Assembly (NCBI GenBank): GCA_001916715.1
Contig: MNSZ01000061.1
Location: 53,642-117,641, forward strand
Direction of reading: 5' to 3'
Origin: Firmicutes bacterium CAG:24053_14
GTDB taxonomy: Bacteria > Bacillota > Clostridia > Oscillospirales > Oscillospiraceae
Length of the DNA stretch: 64,000 nt
Part shown: piece by piece, positions 10,504 through 18,899 of the stretch
Numbering within the stretch: the stretch's first letter is position 1
Layout: the number at the start of each line of letters is the position of its first letter
Notes under the pieces: generated by a model
What the model was told of the DNA's origin: nothing
Database searches by the model: none
Seen by the model: the letters and a program-made list of their open reading frames with translations, nothing else
Made by a program: the position numbers and the translations under genes

Positions 10504-11363
10504 AGTGTTATCAGTTCGTATTCGCGGCTTCCCACGCCGAGGGCTGCGGCGGCCTCGATCGTGTGTACTCCGTTGCGCGACTCGATGCGCTTTATAAGAT
10601 CGCCCTTGCCGGGATCGTCGCTTGCGTACACAAGGTCAAGGCAGGCCTGATCGAGCGCTACGGGGTCAAGCGAGGACAGAATGCCGATATCGCCGAGCTT
10701 TGGATCCTCGGCCACGGCGCAGCAGTCGCAGTCAACGGACATGTTCTTCATTATATTTACAAACGCCATTTTGCCGCCGAAGTGATCGACGATGCTCTTT
10801 GCCGCGTCCGCCATGCACTCAAGGAAGCTGTCGCGGTCTGCGTGCCAGTAATCCTCGGTGTTCTTCACGCCGTGGATATACTTTTTGCCGTAGCTTGACG
10901 CGATGCCGATCGAGATATTCTTCAGCGCGCCGCCGTAGCCGCCCATCGGGTGGCCTTTGAAGTGCGACAGAACGAGCATGGAATCGTACTCCGGCAGCGT
11001 TTTGCCGACATAGTTTTTATCAAGATGCCTGCCGCCGACAACGGGAATGGTCATTTCGCCCTCGGCATCCATGATGTCAACGTCGGCGATCTCGACCCAG
11101 CCGTGCAGCTGCATGGTCTTTCTGTGCGCCTCGGTGGTATCTCTTTGTCCGTCATATGCAGTGTTGCATTCTACTATCGTTCCGCCGACGCGGTCAACGG
11201 CCGGCTTCATAAAATCGGGGCGCAGGAAGTTCTGGTTGCCCGGCTCGCCGCTGTGCAGCTTCACGGCAACGTTGCCCTTAAGCTCAACGCCCAGCGCTTC
11301 ATATGCTCGCACAACGTTTTCCGGACTTACTTCCTTTATGAAATACACTTTTGACTTTTCCAT
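10500..11363 (-). CDS. DUF362-family protein
   Basis: 287 residues, matching the DUF362 family: 'VAVKLHSGEPGNQNFLRPDF', 'CNTAYDGQRDTTEAH', 'LSHFKGHPMGGYGGALKNISIG' and 'DPVALDQACLDLVY' are its typical blocks. The C-terminal 2[4Fe-4S] ferredoxin part found in many members is absent; two Cys in 'VDCDCCAV' remain. Biochemical role is not established for the family. A strong promoter and GGAG precede the ATG. It is the first gene of the operon with the GTPase-nuclease and ylmH, overlapping the next gene by 4 nt. Confidence 0.88.
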   Translation of the reverse strand: MEKSKVYFIKEVSPENVVRAYEALGVELKGNVAVKLHSGEPGNQNFLRPDFMKPAVDRVGGTIVECNTAYDGQRDTTEAHRKTMQLHGWVEIADVDIMDAEGEMTIPVVGGRHLDKNYVGKTLPEYDSMLVLSHFKGHPMGGYGGALKNISIGIASSYGKKYIHGVKNTEDYWHADRDSFLECMADAAKSIVDHFGGKMAFVNIMKNMSVDCDCCAVAEDPKLGDIGILSSLDPVALDQACLDLVYASDDPGKGDLIKRIESRNGVHTIEAAAALGVGSREYELITL

Positions 11364-11395
11364 ACTGTTTCTCCTTTTCTCAGTTTAACGCACAA

Positions 11396-11424
11396 ATTAT
11401 ATAATATTATTCCCATTTCTTCAA
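11396..11424 (-). promoter_or_regulatory. Promoter of the DUF362/GTPase-nuclease/ylmH operon
   Basis: Minus-strand TTGAAG (11419-11424), 17-nt spacer and perfect TATAAT (11396-11401), about 33 nt before the DUF362 start codon. Confidence 0.75.
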
Positions 11425-11477
11425 TATTAGCTATTCCAATTTTAATAGAAATATAATAAAATACCATCGGTGATATT

Positions 11478-12425
11478 ATGAAAGCAGTTGTGATCGTTCT
11501 TATAGTTATCTGCGCCGTACTGGCGCTTTTTTACGCCGTGGGCATGAAATTTGTGCGCGTGCTCATTCTCCGGCAGGATAATTTCCCGACTCCGGAGACG
11601 GGCGCAAGCTCATCTTCCCTGCTCGAGCCGACCGGCAAGGCGCTCTGGGCGCACAATATTCCGTACTTCCGGCCCTTCCGCGAACTGCCTTTTGACGAGA
11701 TAAGCATCGTCTCGGACGACGGGCTTACCCTGCGCGCGGACATGCTGCGCGGCAGCGGCACGGGAAAAACGGTGATCTTTTTCCACGGCTACAAGTCCGA
11801 GCCTGCCTGCGATTTTGCGGCAATGTACGATTTTTATAAATCGCTCGGCTGCGACCTCATATATGTCCACATGCGCGCGCACGGAAAAAGCGACGGGACC
11901 TACATCGGCTTCGGCGCGCTGGACAGATACGACGTCGTGCAGTGGACAAACAAGGCCGCCGAGCTTTTCCCGGATAACGATATCTATCTGCACGGCATGT
12001 CCATGGGCGCGGCGAGCATTCTGCAAAGCGCGGATCTTGACCTTAACAAAAACGTGCGCGGCATTATCGCCGACTGCGGCTATTCCGATCTTAACACGGT
12101 GTTCCGCAACCTTGTCGGCAAGCTCTATCACCTGCCGACGATGTTCGTTGACGTTTTTGAATACGTTAATCTCCTCAAGGCCGGCTACGGCTTCAAGGAG
12201 GCAAGCTCGGTGCGCAGCGTGAGCGTGACGGAGATACCGCTTCTGTACATCTGCGGCGACTGCGACCGCTATGTTCCAAAGGACATGGCGCTCAGTATAT
12301 TCAACGCCTGCAAAAGCGAAAAGAAGCTGCTGCTCGTGCCCGGCGCAGGGCATGCGGCAAGCTACATGTGCGCAAAGGATGAGTATGAAGCTCTTGTAAG
12401 AGATTTTATAGGGAGGAAGAATTAA
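11478..12425 (+). CDS. Membrane-anchored alpha/beta hydrolase
   Basis: 315 residues. An N-terminal hydrophobic segment (1-22) probably anchors it in the membrane. The hydrolase core shows the oxyanion region 'VIFFHGYKS' (about 99-107), the nucleophile elbow GMSMG with Ser175, an acidic residue in 'CGDCDRYVP' (about 261-263) and His292 in 'GAGHA'. This layout is that of the BAAT/YqkD-like serine hydrolases; substrate unknown. Its TAA stop shares one base with the ATG of the MFS gene, so the two are translationally coupled and may act on or move a common compound. Confidence 0.88.
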   Translation: MKAVVIVLIVICAVLALFYAVGMKFVRVLILRQDNFPTPETGASSSSLLEPTGKALWAHNIPYFRPFRELPFDEISIVSDDGLTLRADMLRGSGTGKTVIFFHGYKSEPACDFAAMYDFYKSLGCDLIYVHMRAHGKSDGTYIGFGALDRYDVVQWTNKAAELFPDNDIYLHGMSMGAASILQSADLDLNKNVRGIIADCGYSDLNTVFRNLVGKLYHLPTMFVDVFEYVNLLKAGYGFKEASSVRSVSVTEIPLLYICGDCDRYVPKDMALSIFNACKSEKKLLLVPGAGHAASYMCAKDEYEALVRDFIGRKN

Positions 12426-13867
12426 TGGGGAACGCAAAAAGCACCGAGAAAAAAGGCATCGGCGCGCTCAACTGGACTCTGCTGCTGGTGATCGGGTTTT
12501 CCGCGCAGATAGCATGGGTCATCGAAAACAACTGGTTTGCAAACTTTCTGTATTCCGACTTCGGCGCGCAGCTCGGCGTCGTTACGGCAATGACCATATG
12601 CTCGGCAACCGCAACGACGTTTTCCGCGCTGTTTTTCGGAACGCTGTCCGACCGCATCGGCTCACGCAAAAAGCTCATAACCTGGGGCTCGATACTCTGG
12701 GGAATTTTCACCATCGCGTTCGGGCTTACGCACTATCTGCGCGACAGCATTTATAACGACGTGATGCTCGTCGGCGTCACCATCGTTGCAGCCGACACCA
12801 TAATGAGCTTTTTTGGCTCCATGGCAAACGACGCAGGCTACAACGCCTGGTATGCCGACATGATGGACGACTCTAACTCCGGCCAGATCGGCGCCGTCGC
12901 GGCAACGCTGCCCGTTATCGGCACCCTCGTCGGCACCCTCGTCGGCGGCATGTTCGTAACGGGGCTTGCAACCGAGGCAAATCCGCAGGCAGGCTATATC
13001 ATTTTCTTCTCCGTCGCCGGCGGCGTTACCGTCCTCGTGGGCATAGCGTCGTTTTTCCTGCTCAAGGATGCGCCCACGCTCAAGCCCGTCAAGGACGGCG
13101 GCTTCTGGCACCAGTTCGGCTCGACGTTCAATTTCAGGCGCTTTGCCGCAAACCGCGAGCTGGCTCTTGTGTTTCTCACGCTGTGCATATTCTTCATCGG
13201 CTACAACTGCTATTTTATCCACATCATGAACTGGATGAATTACACCCTCGGCTTTACCGACCCCAGTCTCATCCTCGGCATTCCGCTGCTGATAGCCGTT
13301 GCGATGTCAATACCGTTTATAAAGATCATAAACAACAAAAAGGTTCCGACCGTCGCCGCATTCGCGACAATACTCAGCATCCTCGGCTGCCTGTTTGTCT
13401 ACTTCGTCGTCGGCAATATGCAGAGCTCCTTCGACACGGAAAACGCCCTTAACTTTGCCGCCAACTGGCCGTGCTTTGTCGGCATAATCCTTGTCGGTAT
13501 AGGCTACGTTGTTTTCATGCAGGCAATGACGGTGTGGATGAAGCGCCTGTATCCCGAGGAGCACCGCGGCCAGTTTGAGGGCATAAGGATAATGTTCTTC
13601 GTGTTCTTCCCGATGATAGCAGGGCCGCTGCTGGCAGACCCCATCTGCCGTGCCTTCGGCGAAAAGGTGTATCAGGTCGTCGATAACGGAAACCTCATCT
13701 TCGTTACCGCGCAGCGCGCAGGCGAGATGGGCTATGACATAAGCAGCATTGCCGAGGGCTATCTGCCGGTAAACGAGCTGTTTATTGCCGCTGCGTGTGT
13801 CACGGCGCTTGCGCTTATCCCGATGAGCATCGCCGCAAAAATATATAAGGAAAGGAATAAAAGCTGA
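12425..13867 (+). CDS. MFS transporter
   Basis: 480 residues with about 12 hydrophobic segments and the major-facilitator loop motif after helix 2 ('GTLSDRIGSRKKLI'). Overall spacing and 'VIENNWFANFLYSD' at the start resemble sugar:cation symporter-like (GPH-type) members, but substrate is not assignable. It begins with ATG overlapping the hydrolase stop by one base. Its own TGA stop (13865-13867) lies inside the left end of a family A repeat, so the original C-terminus may have been slightly altered by that insertion. Confidence 0.87.
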   Translation: MGNAKSTEKKGIGALNWTLLLVIGFSAQIAWVIENNWFANFLYSDFGAQLGVVTAMTICSATATTFSALFFGTLSDRIGSRKKLITWGSILWGIFTIAFGLTHYLRDSIYNDVMLVGVTIVAADTIMSFFGSMANDAGYNAWYADMMDDSNSGQIGAVAATLPVIGTLVGTLVGGMFVTGLATEANPQAGYIIFFSVAGGVTVLVGIASFFLLKDAPTLKPVKDGGFWHQFGSTFNFRRFAANRELALVFLTLCIFFIGYNCYFIHIMNWMNYTLGFTDPSLILGIPLLIAVAMSIPFIKIINNKKVPTVAAFATILSILGCLFVYFVVGNMQSSFDTENALNFAANWPCFVGIILVGIGYVVFMQAMTVWMKRLYPEEHRGQFEGIRIMFFVFFPMIAGPLLADPICRAFGEKVYQVVDNGNLIFVTAQRAGEMGYDISSIAEGYLPVNELFIAAACVTALALIPMSIAAKIYKERNKS

Positions 13868-14024
13868 CGAGAGTCGAACACGTATCGGTTTTGACGGGCA
13901 GATTTCCGCCCATGCTGCGTTAAAGCTCTTGACAATACGACACGCCCATCAAGGCAAAAAAGGCGAAAATAGCCGGAAGGGTACGCCGACAGGCGATAGG
14001 GGTTCGACTTTCGTCAGCTTAAGC
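13862..14024. repeat. Family A MITE-like repeat, internally deleted copy
   Basis: 163 bp bounded by inverted ends AGCTGACGAGAGTCGAAC (left) and its complement followed by TTAAGC (right). The left 85 bp and right 80 bp match the 279-bp copy at 32193-32471 almost base for base; about 115 internal bases are missing. No transposase is encoded. It overlaps the MFS stop codon and abuts the DUF6440 start. Confidence 0.8.
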
Positions 14025-14027
14025 AAA

Positions 14028-14204
14028 ATGTCAGAAAAACGTTTTGAAAAGGTTTATTCTCAGGGCGTGATCGATGTTATGGAGATCTGGGTGGATAAGG
14101 AGACCGGCGTAAATTATCTCTACCACTACTCCGGTAACTCCGGCGGCCTGACTCCCCTGCTCGACCGCGACGGCAAGCCCGTCATCAGCACAGTTATAAA
14201 GTAA
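14028..14204 (+). CDS. DUF6440-like small protein
   Basis: A 58-residue protein beginning MSEKRFEKVYSQGV and including 'VDKETGVNYLYH' and 'GGLTPLLDRDGKPV', the typical blocks of the small DUF6440 family, whose function is unknown. The ATG at 14028 lies only 3 nt beyond a family A repeat, and no good ribosome binding site is left in front of it. The reading frame stays open through the repeat to an ATG at 13929, so a repeat-derived N-terminal extension is conceivable. The coding part appears full length. Confidence 0.6.
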   Translation: MSEKRFEKVYSQGVIDVMEIWVDKETGVNYLYHYSGNSGGLTPLLDRDGKPVISTVIK

Positions 14205-14232
14205 AAAAGACGGCCATCGGCCGTCTTTTTTA
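14204..14232. terminator. Bidirectional intrinsic terminator
   Basis: Perfect 13-bp stem AAAAAAGACGGCC with its complement and a 3-nt loop, between convergent DUF6440 and GNAT genes. Confidence 0.85.
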
Positions 14233-14751
14233 TTTCAGCTTTTTCTCCAGCAGGACTAAATTCACATTAGGGATGCCGTTAAAAACGCAGGGGACGATGT
14301 CCGCATCGCGGTAGCCGAGCTTTGCGTAAAGCCGGCGCGCCGCCGAGTTTATGGCGTTGGTATCTATGCGCAGCACCGTGCATTGCCGCGAGAGCGCGTA
14401 TTTTTCGTAAAACTCAACGAACCTGCTCCCCACGCCGCGCCCCGAGCAATTCGGATCTACAACAAGCGTGTGCAGAACGCACACCTCGTCATCCCCGGCC
14501 TCGAAGCTCCAGTTTGCGCCCTTGTACACATCGACCTGGGTTTTGTTGATTATCGCGGCTGCCTTTATTATTCCGTCTTCCTCAAAAACGAACATGTCGC
14601 GGCGGCGTATAGCCTCCTCGGCAGTAGCACGCACGGGATACACGCCGCTTATCCAGCCGATCTTCACCCTGCCGCTTTCCTCGGCGGCGTGGATGTTGTC
14701 ATAAATTTTCTCTATCGCGTCAAGGTCAACGGGTCTTGCTTCTCTTATCAC
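14230..14751 (-). CDS. GNAT-family N-acetyltransferase
   Basis: 173 residues with the GNAT acetyl-CoA core: 'HTLVVDPNCSGRGVGSRFVEFYEKYA' contains the Q/RxxGxG/A pyrophosphate-binding loop (GRGVGS) after strand beta-4, followed by 'LRIDTNAINSAARRLYAKLGY', the usual motif B. Substrate cannot be named. It is the last gene of a five-gene overlapping operon and overlaps the HAD phosphatase gene by 4 nt. Confidence 0.87.
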   Translation of the reverse strand: MIREARPVDLDAIEKIYDNIHAAEESGRVKIGWISGVYPVRATAEEAIRRRDMFVFEEDGIIKAAAIINKTQVDVYKGANWSFEAGDDEVCVLHTLVVDPNCSGRGVGSRFVEFYEKYALSRQCTVLRIDTNAINSAARRLYAKLGYRDADIVPCVFNGIPNVNLVLLEKKLK

Positions 14752-15590
14752 TGTTTTCTCATGTCTCCTAAAATTTTATATATCATTTGCGCTACGCCGT
14801 GCTCGTCGTTCGACGCGCACACGGCGTCGGAGGCCGCGATACATGCCTCGGTCGCGTTTTCCATTGCAACGCCGAGGCCGGCAAACGATAGCATGTCCGC
14901 ATCGTTATCGCCGTTTCCGAACGCTGCGACGCACTGCGCCGGAACGGAAAGCAGCTCGCACAGCCGCATGAGCGACGCGCCCTTGCCTGCCTCCGCGGCG
15001 GCGATCTCGATAAGCCGGGGCGACGAGCTTGTTATGTAAGCGTTTTTGAGCCGAAGCGCCGCTTCCCAAAGCTCCGCTCTGTGAAAAACCGAAGCGCACA
15101 AAACGTCAACGCTGTCAAGCCTTCGGGCATTTTCGCGCATGAAGCCCGGCATATCATCGACCGGCAGGCGCGTTGTTTTTACATACTCAAGATAAGCCGG
15201 CGAGCAGCCGAAGCGCATCGGATCGGCCATATACCGTGCATCGCAGTATGCCTGCCCATCGATAAAACATTCAAGCAGCTCATTGCCGAAAAGCTCGAGA
15301 ATGCCTTGGATCGTGTCCGGGTGCAGGGTAAGGCTCACTATGCGCTCGCCGCCTGGATTTTTAGTAACGGCAGCGCCGTTTGAGGTTATGGCATAGCGTA
15401 TTCCGCCGATCTCCGCAACGGCTCGCGGCAGCGAGTTAAACGCCCTGCCCGAGGCTATGACGACCTCGATTCCGGAGCTTATCGCCGCTTCTATCGCCTC
15501 GCGCGTTTTGTCCGCAAGACTTCCGTCGCTGCAAAGCGTCGTATCGTCAAGGTCGAGCGCGATAAGCCGTATATCTTTAAACCTTACCAT
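14748..15590 (-). CDS. Cof-type HAD-IIB hydrolase
   Basis: 280 residues. HAD motif I 'LDLDDTTL' is near residue 12, motif II 'IASGR' near 46, motif III Lys in 'AGKGASLMRL' near 205 and motif IV 'FGNGDNDADML' near 225; the C2B cap lies between. Such Cof proteins dephosphorylate sugar phosphates, flavin or pyridoxal phosphates. In this operon a role on phosphorylated lipid head groups or sugars is possible but unproven. One nucleotide separates it from the glycosyltransferase/lipid kinase gene. Confidence 0.88.
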   Translation of the reverse strand: MVRFKDIRLIALDLDDTTLCSDGSLADKTREAIEAAISSGIEVVIASGRAFNSLPRAVAEIGGIRYAITSNGAAVTKNPGGERIVSLTLHPDTIQGILELFGNELLECFIDGQAYCDARYMADPMRFGCSPAYLEYVKTTRLPVDDMPGFMRENARRLDSVDVLCASVFHRAELWEAALRLKNAYITSSSPRLIEIAAAEAGKGASLMRLCELLSVPAQCVAAFGNGDNDADMLSFAGLGVAMENATEACIAASDAVCASNDEHGVAQMIYKILGDMRKQ

Positions 15591-15591
15591 A

Positions 15592-17643
15592 TCAGTAAAC
15601 TATTCTCACGCGGCGCGGCAGCATCTCGAGCGCATGGCGGCTGCCTCCGACGCACTTTTCCCCGTCGAGCGCCCATGCGAGCTTTTTCATACATTCGACC
15701 TCTATTCTGTCGGTGCGGCAGAACGAGATAAGCTCGTTATTGAGGTTCTGCTCGCGCAGCGCGGCTATCGTGGACTGAAGCTCGGCAGGCGAGTTCGGGC
15801 GTCGGATGAGCAGCACCTCGAACAGACCGTCGTCGGCAACTACCTTCTGCCCGAAGAAGTCGAGCGCACCGGCAAGCGCGCTTGAGGACGCAACAACGCC
15901 GAATACGAACTCGCCCTCCTGAGTTTGGTCGTTGATCGTTATGCGCAGATGCTCGCTTTGCAGCTTGGCAAGATCCTTTATGCCGTCAAGCACATAGGCA
16001 TAAAAGCCCATCTTGTTTTTAAGGCGCTGCGGCGTTGTGTACGGCAGCCATGTGAATGCGCCGAAATCCGCCGCATTTATGAAATATTTATCTCCAAGTC
16101 TGCCGACGTCAACGCGGTGTTCCCTGCCGGAAACGATCTTCTTGGCTGTTTTCACCGTGTCGCAGCTTATGCCGTGGAACTCGGCAAAATCGTTGGTGCT
16201 TCCCGACGGCATATAGCCGATGGGGATATCCAATCCGGCGGCTATCATGCCGGATATCGTCTCGTTTATCGTACCGTCGCCGCCCGAGCAGCAGATCATG
16301 TCATAGTCCCTGCCGTATGCCTTGACGTACTCTGTCGCGTCTCCGCGGCCGCGCGTCGGATAAAAGCTCACGCGGTAGCCTGCGTCCATGAATATGCCCG
16401 TGACCTCGGCCAGATGGCGCATCATCTCGCCCTTTCCGGCAACGGGGTTTATTACGAGCATCATGTTTTTCTCTGCGCCCGGCATGCTGCGCGCAGGCTC
16501 TGTCACAGGCTCCGCCATCGTGTCCGAGCGCTCGGCATCAAAGCGGCGGTACTCCTCGCACACGGTGTCGTAAATAGTTTTTGCCGCCTCGAAGGGGAAA
16601 TCGTTTTCCCTTCTGCGCACCATCTCCATGGGATCGACCGCGCCGCTTAAGCATGTATCGACGAGGTTCACAACGCCCGAGGCCGTGTCGGCAACAAGGG
16701 CATACGCATTCTCGGTCATAAACTTGATATTTCGGCTTTCGCAGCCGGGGACGGCGTCGATAAACAGTATCGGCAGCCGCTTCATAACGGCCTCCGTGGT
16801 GCTGAGTCCTCCGGCCTTGGTTATGATAAGGTCGGCCGCGTCCATGTACATGCTCATTTTGTCCGTAAAGCCGCAGATCTTTATGCGCATATCGTCGCCT
16901 GCGAGAAATTGCAGATCCTTTTCCAACTGGCGATTGCTGCCGCAGATGATCACGAGGCTGTCGTTTTCGTCCATTATCTCGCCTATGCGCATGGCAATGC
17001 TGCGTATCGGGCCGCAGCCCATGCTTCCGCAGCAAAGCAGCAGAACTCTGCCCTCCTCGCCCATGCCAAGGGCGCGGCGCGCGGCACCTTTATCACTTTT
17101 TTGGCAAAACTCCTCGCGCACGGGGATGCCGGAGGCGACGATCCTGCTTGCCGGGATGCCCTGGCTTGCAAACTCCTCGCGCAGCTTTTCGTGCGGAATG
17201 AAATACCTGTCGGCAACTATCTCCGAAACGCCGGGACTGCATGTGTAGTCGGTAGCGACGAAAAAGCTCGGTATGTTTATCTCGCGGCTGACGCGCAGCT
17301 CGGTCATCATCATCGCGGCAAAAACGTGCACGCTTATCACAACGTCGTAGCTTCCGGAAAACAGCACCTTGCACAGCTCATCTGCGCCCTTTGCGTTCTG
17401 CTCGTACAGGCGGTTCTGCGGCAGCATCTCGCTGATGCGGTAGCCCGCTCCGTAGAGCTTGGGAGTGTATTTATATGCAAGCTCGTGGCCGCGGCTGATA
17501 AACTCCGCGCGAGCCTTCGGCAGAAAATCAAGTGCATTCACTATGTCGCACTCGCAGCCCATTTTTTCAAAGTATGTGCATATCGCGGAAGCTGCGCTGT
17601 TATGTCCGCCGCCGGTGTTGCAGCTTAATATAAGTACCTTCAC
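15592..17643 (-). CDS. Bifunctional MGDG-synthase-like glycosyltransferase / diacylglycerol kinase-like protein
   Basis: 683 residues, a fusion. Residues 1-370 match processive diacylglycerol glucosyltransferases (UgtP/MGD1, GT28): GGGHNSAA (11-18), the lipid-binding N-terminal domain, and the sugar-nucleotide region 'KAGGLSTTEA' (276-285). Residues 393-683 match the DAGK/YegS/BmrU lipid kinases: NPVAGKG (399-405), GGDGTIN (454-460) and PSGSTNDFA (479-487). One half would add sugar to diacylglycerol, the other phosphorylate diacylglycerol, so the protein could partition one substrate between glycolipid and phosphatidate. No membrane helix, so peripheral. It overlaps the upstream gene by 4 nt. 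Confidence 0.9.
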   Translation of the reverse strand: MKVLILSCNTGGGHNSAASAICTYFEKMGCECDIVNALDFLPKARAEFISRGHELAYKYTPKLYGAGYRISEMLPQNRLYEQNAKGADELCKVLFSGSYDVVISVHVFAAMMMTELRVSREINIPSFFVATDYTCSPGVSEIVADRYFIPHEKLREEFASQGIPASRIVASGIPVREEFCQKSDKGAARRALGMGEEGRVLLLCCGSMGCGPIRSIAMRIGEIMDENDSLVIICGSNRQLEKDLQFLAGDDMRIKICGFTDKMSMYMDAADLIITKAGGLSTTEAVMKRLPILFIDAVPGCESRNIKFMTENAYALVADTASGVVNLVDTCLSGAVDPMEMVRRRENDFPFEAAKTIYDTVCEEYRRFDAERSDTMAEPVTEPARSMPGAEKNMMLVINPVAGKGEMMRHLAEVTGIFMDAGYRVSFYPTRGRGDATEYVKAYGRDYDMICCSGGDGTINETISGMIAAGLDIPIGYMPSGSTNDFAEFHGISCDTVKTAKKIVSGREHRVDVGRLGDKYFINAADFGAFTWLPYTTPQRLKNKMGFYAYVLDGIKDLAKLQSEHLRITINDQTQEGEFVFGVVASSSALAGALDFFGQKVVADDGLFEVLLIRRPNSPAELQSTIAALREQNLNNELISFCRTDRIEVECMKKLAWALDGEKCVGGSRHALEMLPRRVRIVY

Positions 17644-18113
17644 TGTGCAGTTGCCCTCCTTTTTCTGCGCTGCTCAAGCAGCACCAGTCTCGGCCTGTTG
17701 TATCTTTGAATTATCATAAACGGAACGTTGCCTAAAATGTTATAGACCAGCCAGAACACGACCGCCCAGCCGCCGCGCCAGAACGAAAATATGCCGAGCG
17801 ACAAAACGATCAGCCAAAAGTGGACGCATTCGGCCACGCAGGTCTCGGCAATGAGCACGCCCATGCCCTGCTCGCGACTCTGCTTTGTCACTTTCTTTTT
17901 GACCATATCCGGCATGATGCGGCTCATGTCGGGCAAGAAGTCCTTCCAGCGCTTTATGCCGAGCTTTTCATAGACCTTGCCGCCGTTTTCCCACTCCGCC
18001 GCGCAATACGGGAACCTTTCCGCCGAAAACCACGATCTCGGCAGCGCCTGGCCGACAAAATGCGACAGAATACCCAAAGCGGCTATATACAGCAGCGCAT
18101 AGAGAAATTTCAT
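17640..18113 (-). CDS. CrtO-like glycosyl acyltransferase family membrane protein
   Basis: 157 residues with hydrophobic segments near 1-25, 95-115 and 118-138. The pattern 'YEKLGIKRWKDFLPDMS' followed by 'ETCVAECVHFWLIV' and 'NIPFMIIQRYNRPRL'-like end is that of the glycosyl-4,4'-diaponeurosporenoate acyltransferase (CrtO) family, which in staphylococci acylates a glycosylated lipid. No carotenoid genes are present, so here the acceptor is more likely the glycolipid made by the neighbouring enzyme (inference). Overlaps both neighbours by 4 nt. Confidence 0.75.
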   Translation of the reverse strand: MKFLYALLYIAALGILSHFVGQALPRSWFSAERFPYCAAEWENGGKVYEKLGIKRWKDFLPDMSRIMPDMVKKKVTKQSREQGMGVLIAETCVAECVHFWLIVLSLGIFSFWRGGWAVVFWLVYNILGNVPFMIIQRYNRPRLVLLEQRRKRRATAQ

Positions 18114-18688
18114 TTCGTCCCTCCGAGAATTTTAACATATCTTGCAGTGTAAACTATAAGGCTCAGCACGATCAGTCCCGCGCAGACCACCGTGCAGCCG
18201 ATCGAAACAGCCTGCGGCAGATACGGCATGATAACGTGCAGCATCATGACGGCATAGATAACGCCCGTGCATAGCTTGCCGACCCAGATCGCACTGTTTA
18301 CCGTGTCGGTCTTTTTAAGGACATACCAGCCCATGACGAGCATGATTATCTCCTTGACGACGTGAAGCCCCAGCAGCCACCACATCGCAGGATAGCGCAT
18401 CGCAACGCACAGCATCATCGCGCACTGCGTGAGCTTATCGGCGACCGGGTCGAGCACCTTGCCGAGATCGGTCACCATGTTATACCTGCGCGCGATGCGC
18501 CCGTCGAGGATATCGCTCAGGCCGCTGACGGCAAGCGTTATAAGCGCCGCGGTGAACTCCTCGTGCACATACAGCACGATGAAAACCGGTATAAGCAGCA
18601 GGCGGAAATAGCTCAGAAGGTTCGGTATCGAAAACGCTTCCTCGCGTATCTGTTTACCTATGTCTCTCTTATTCTCTTCGTTTGACAT
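18110..18688 (-). CDS. CDP-alcohol phosphatidyltransferase
   Basis: 192 residues with about five hydrophobic segments. The family signature D-x2-D-G-x2-A-R-x8-G-x3-D-x3-D is complete: Asp59, Asp62, Gly63, Ala66, Arg67, Gly76, Asp80 and Asp84. This enzyme class transfers a phosphatidyl group from CDP-diacylglycerol to an alcohol such as glycerol phosphate (PgsA) or inositol; the acceptor is not evident. It is the first gene of the five-gene lipid operon and has a good promoter. Confidence 0.9.
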   Translation of the reverse strand: MSNEENKRDIGKQIREEAFSIPNLLSYFRLLLIPVFIVLYVHEEFTAALITLAVSGLSDILDGRIARRYNMVTDLGKVLDPVADKLTQCAMMLCVAMRYPAMWWLLGLHVVKEIIMLVMGWYVLKKTDTVNSAIWVGKLCTGVIYAVMMLHVIMPYLPQAVSIGCTVVCAGLIVLSLIVYTARYVKILGGTK

Positions 18689-18723
18689 ATACTCACCATC
18701 TCAAAATTTTATATTACCTTAAT

Positions 18724-18752
18724 ATTTTATAGGCATTTTAAAATTCCGTCAA
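18724..18752 (-). promoter_or_regulatory. Promoter of the five-gene lipid operon
   Basis: Minus-strand TTGACG (18747-18752), 17-nt spacer and TAAAAT (18724-18729), 36 nt before the start codon. The -35 overlaps one arm of the inverted repeat 18751-18794. Confidence 0.7.
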
Positions 18753-18794
18753 GTTATTGGCAATACACACCTTGGTGCAAGTGTCCAATAACTT
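18751..18794. promoter_or_regulatory. Inverted repeat in divergent promoter region
   Basis: AAGTTATTGG (18751-18760) and its perfect complement CCAATAACTT (18785-18794), 24 nt apart, with a smaller CACCTTGGTG palindrome between. One arm overlaps the -35 box of the lipid operon promoter. It could be a two-site operator or a stem-loop; protein unknown. Confidence 0.45.
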
Positions 18795-18899
18795 ACCGAA
18801 CTTCTCAGAAAATTTACAATTTATTAATTACTATGCCACGCGAAATCCGTATAATACCGAGGGCTCGTTTGGGCCCGGACTACATAAGGGGGCATTTTT

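Noticed and set aside
13929..14027. N-terminal extension of the DUF6440 protein
   Set aside because: These codons come entirely from the family A repeat; the same peptide sequence appears before the CatB remnant, so it is repeat-derived, not part of the original gene.
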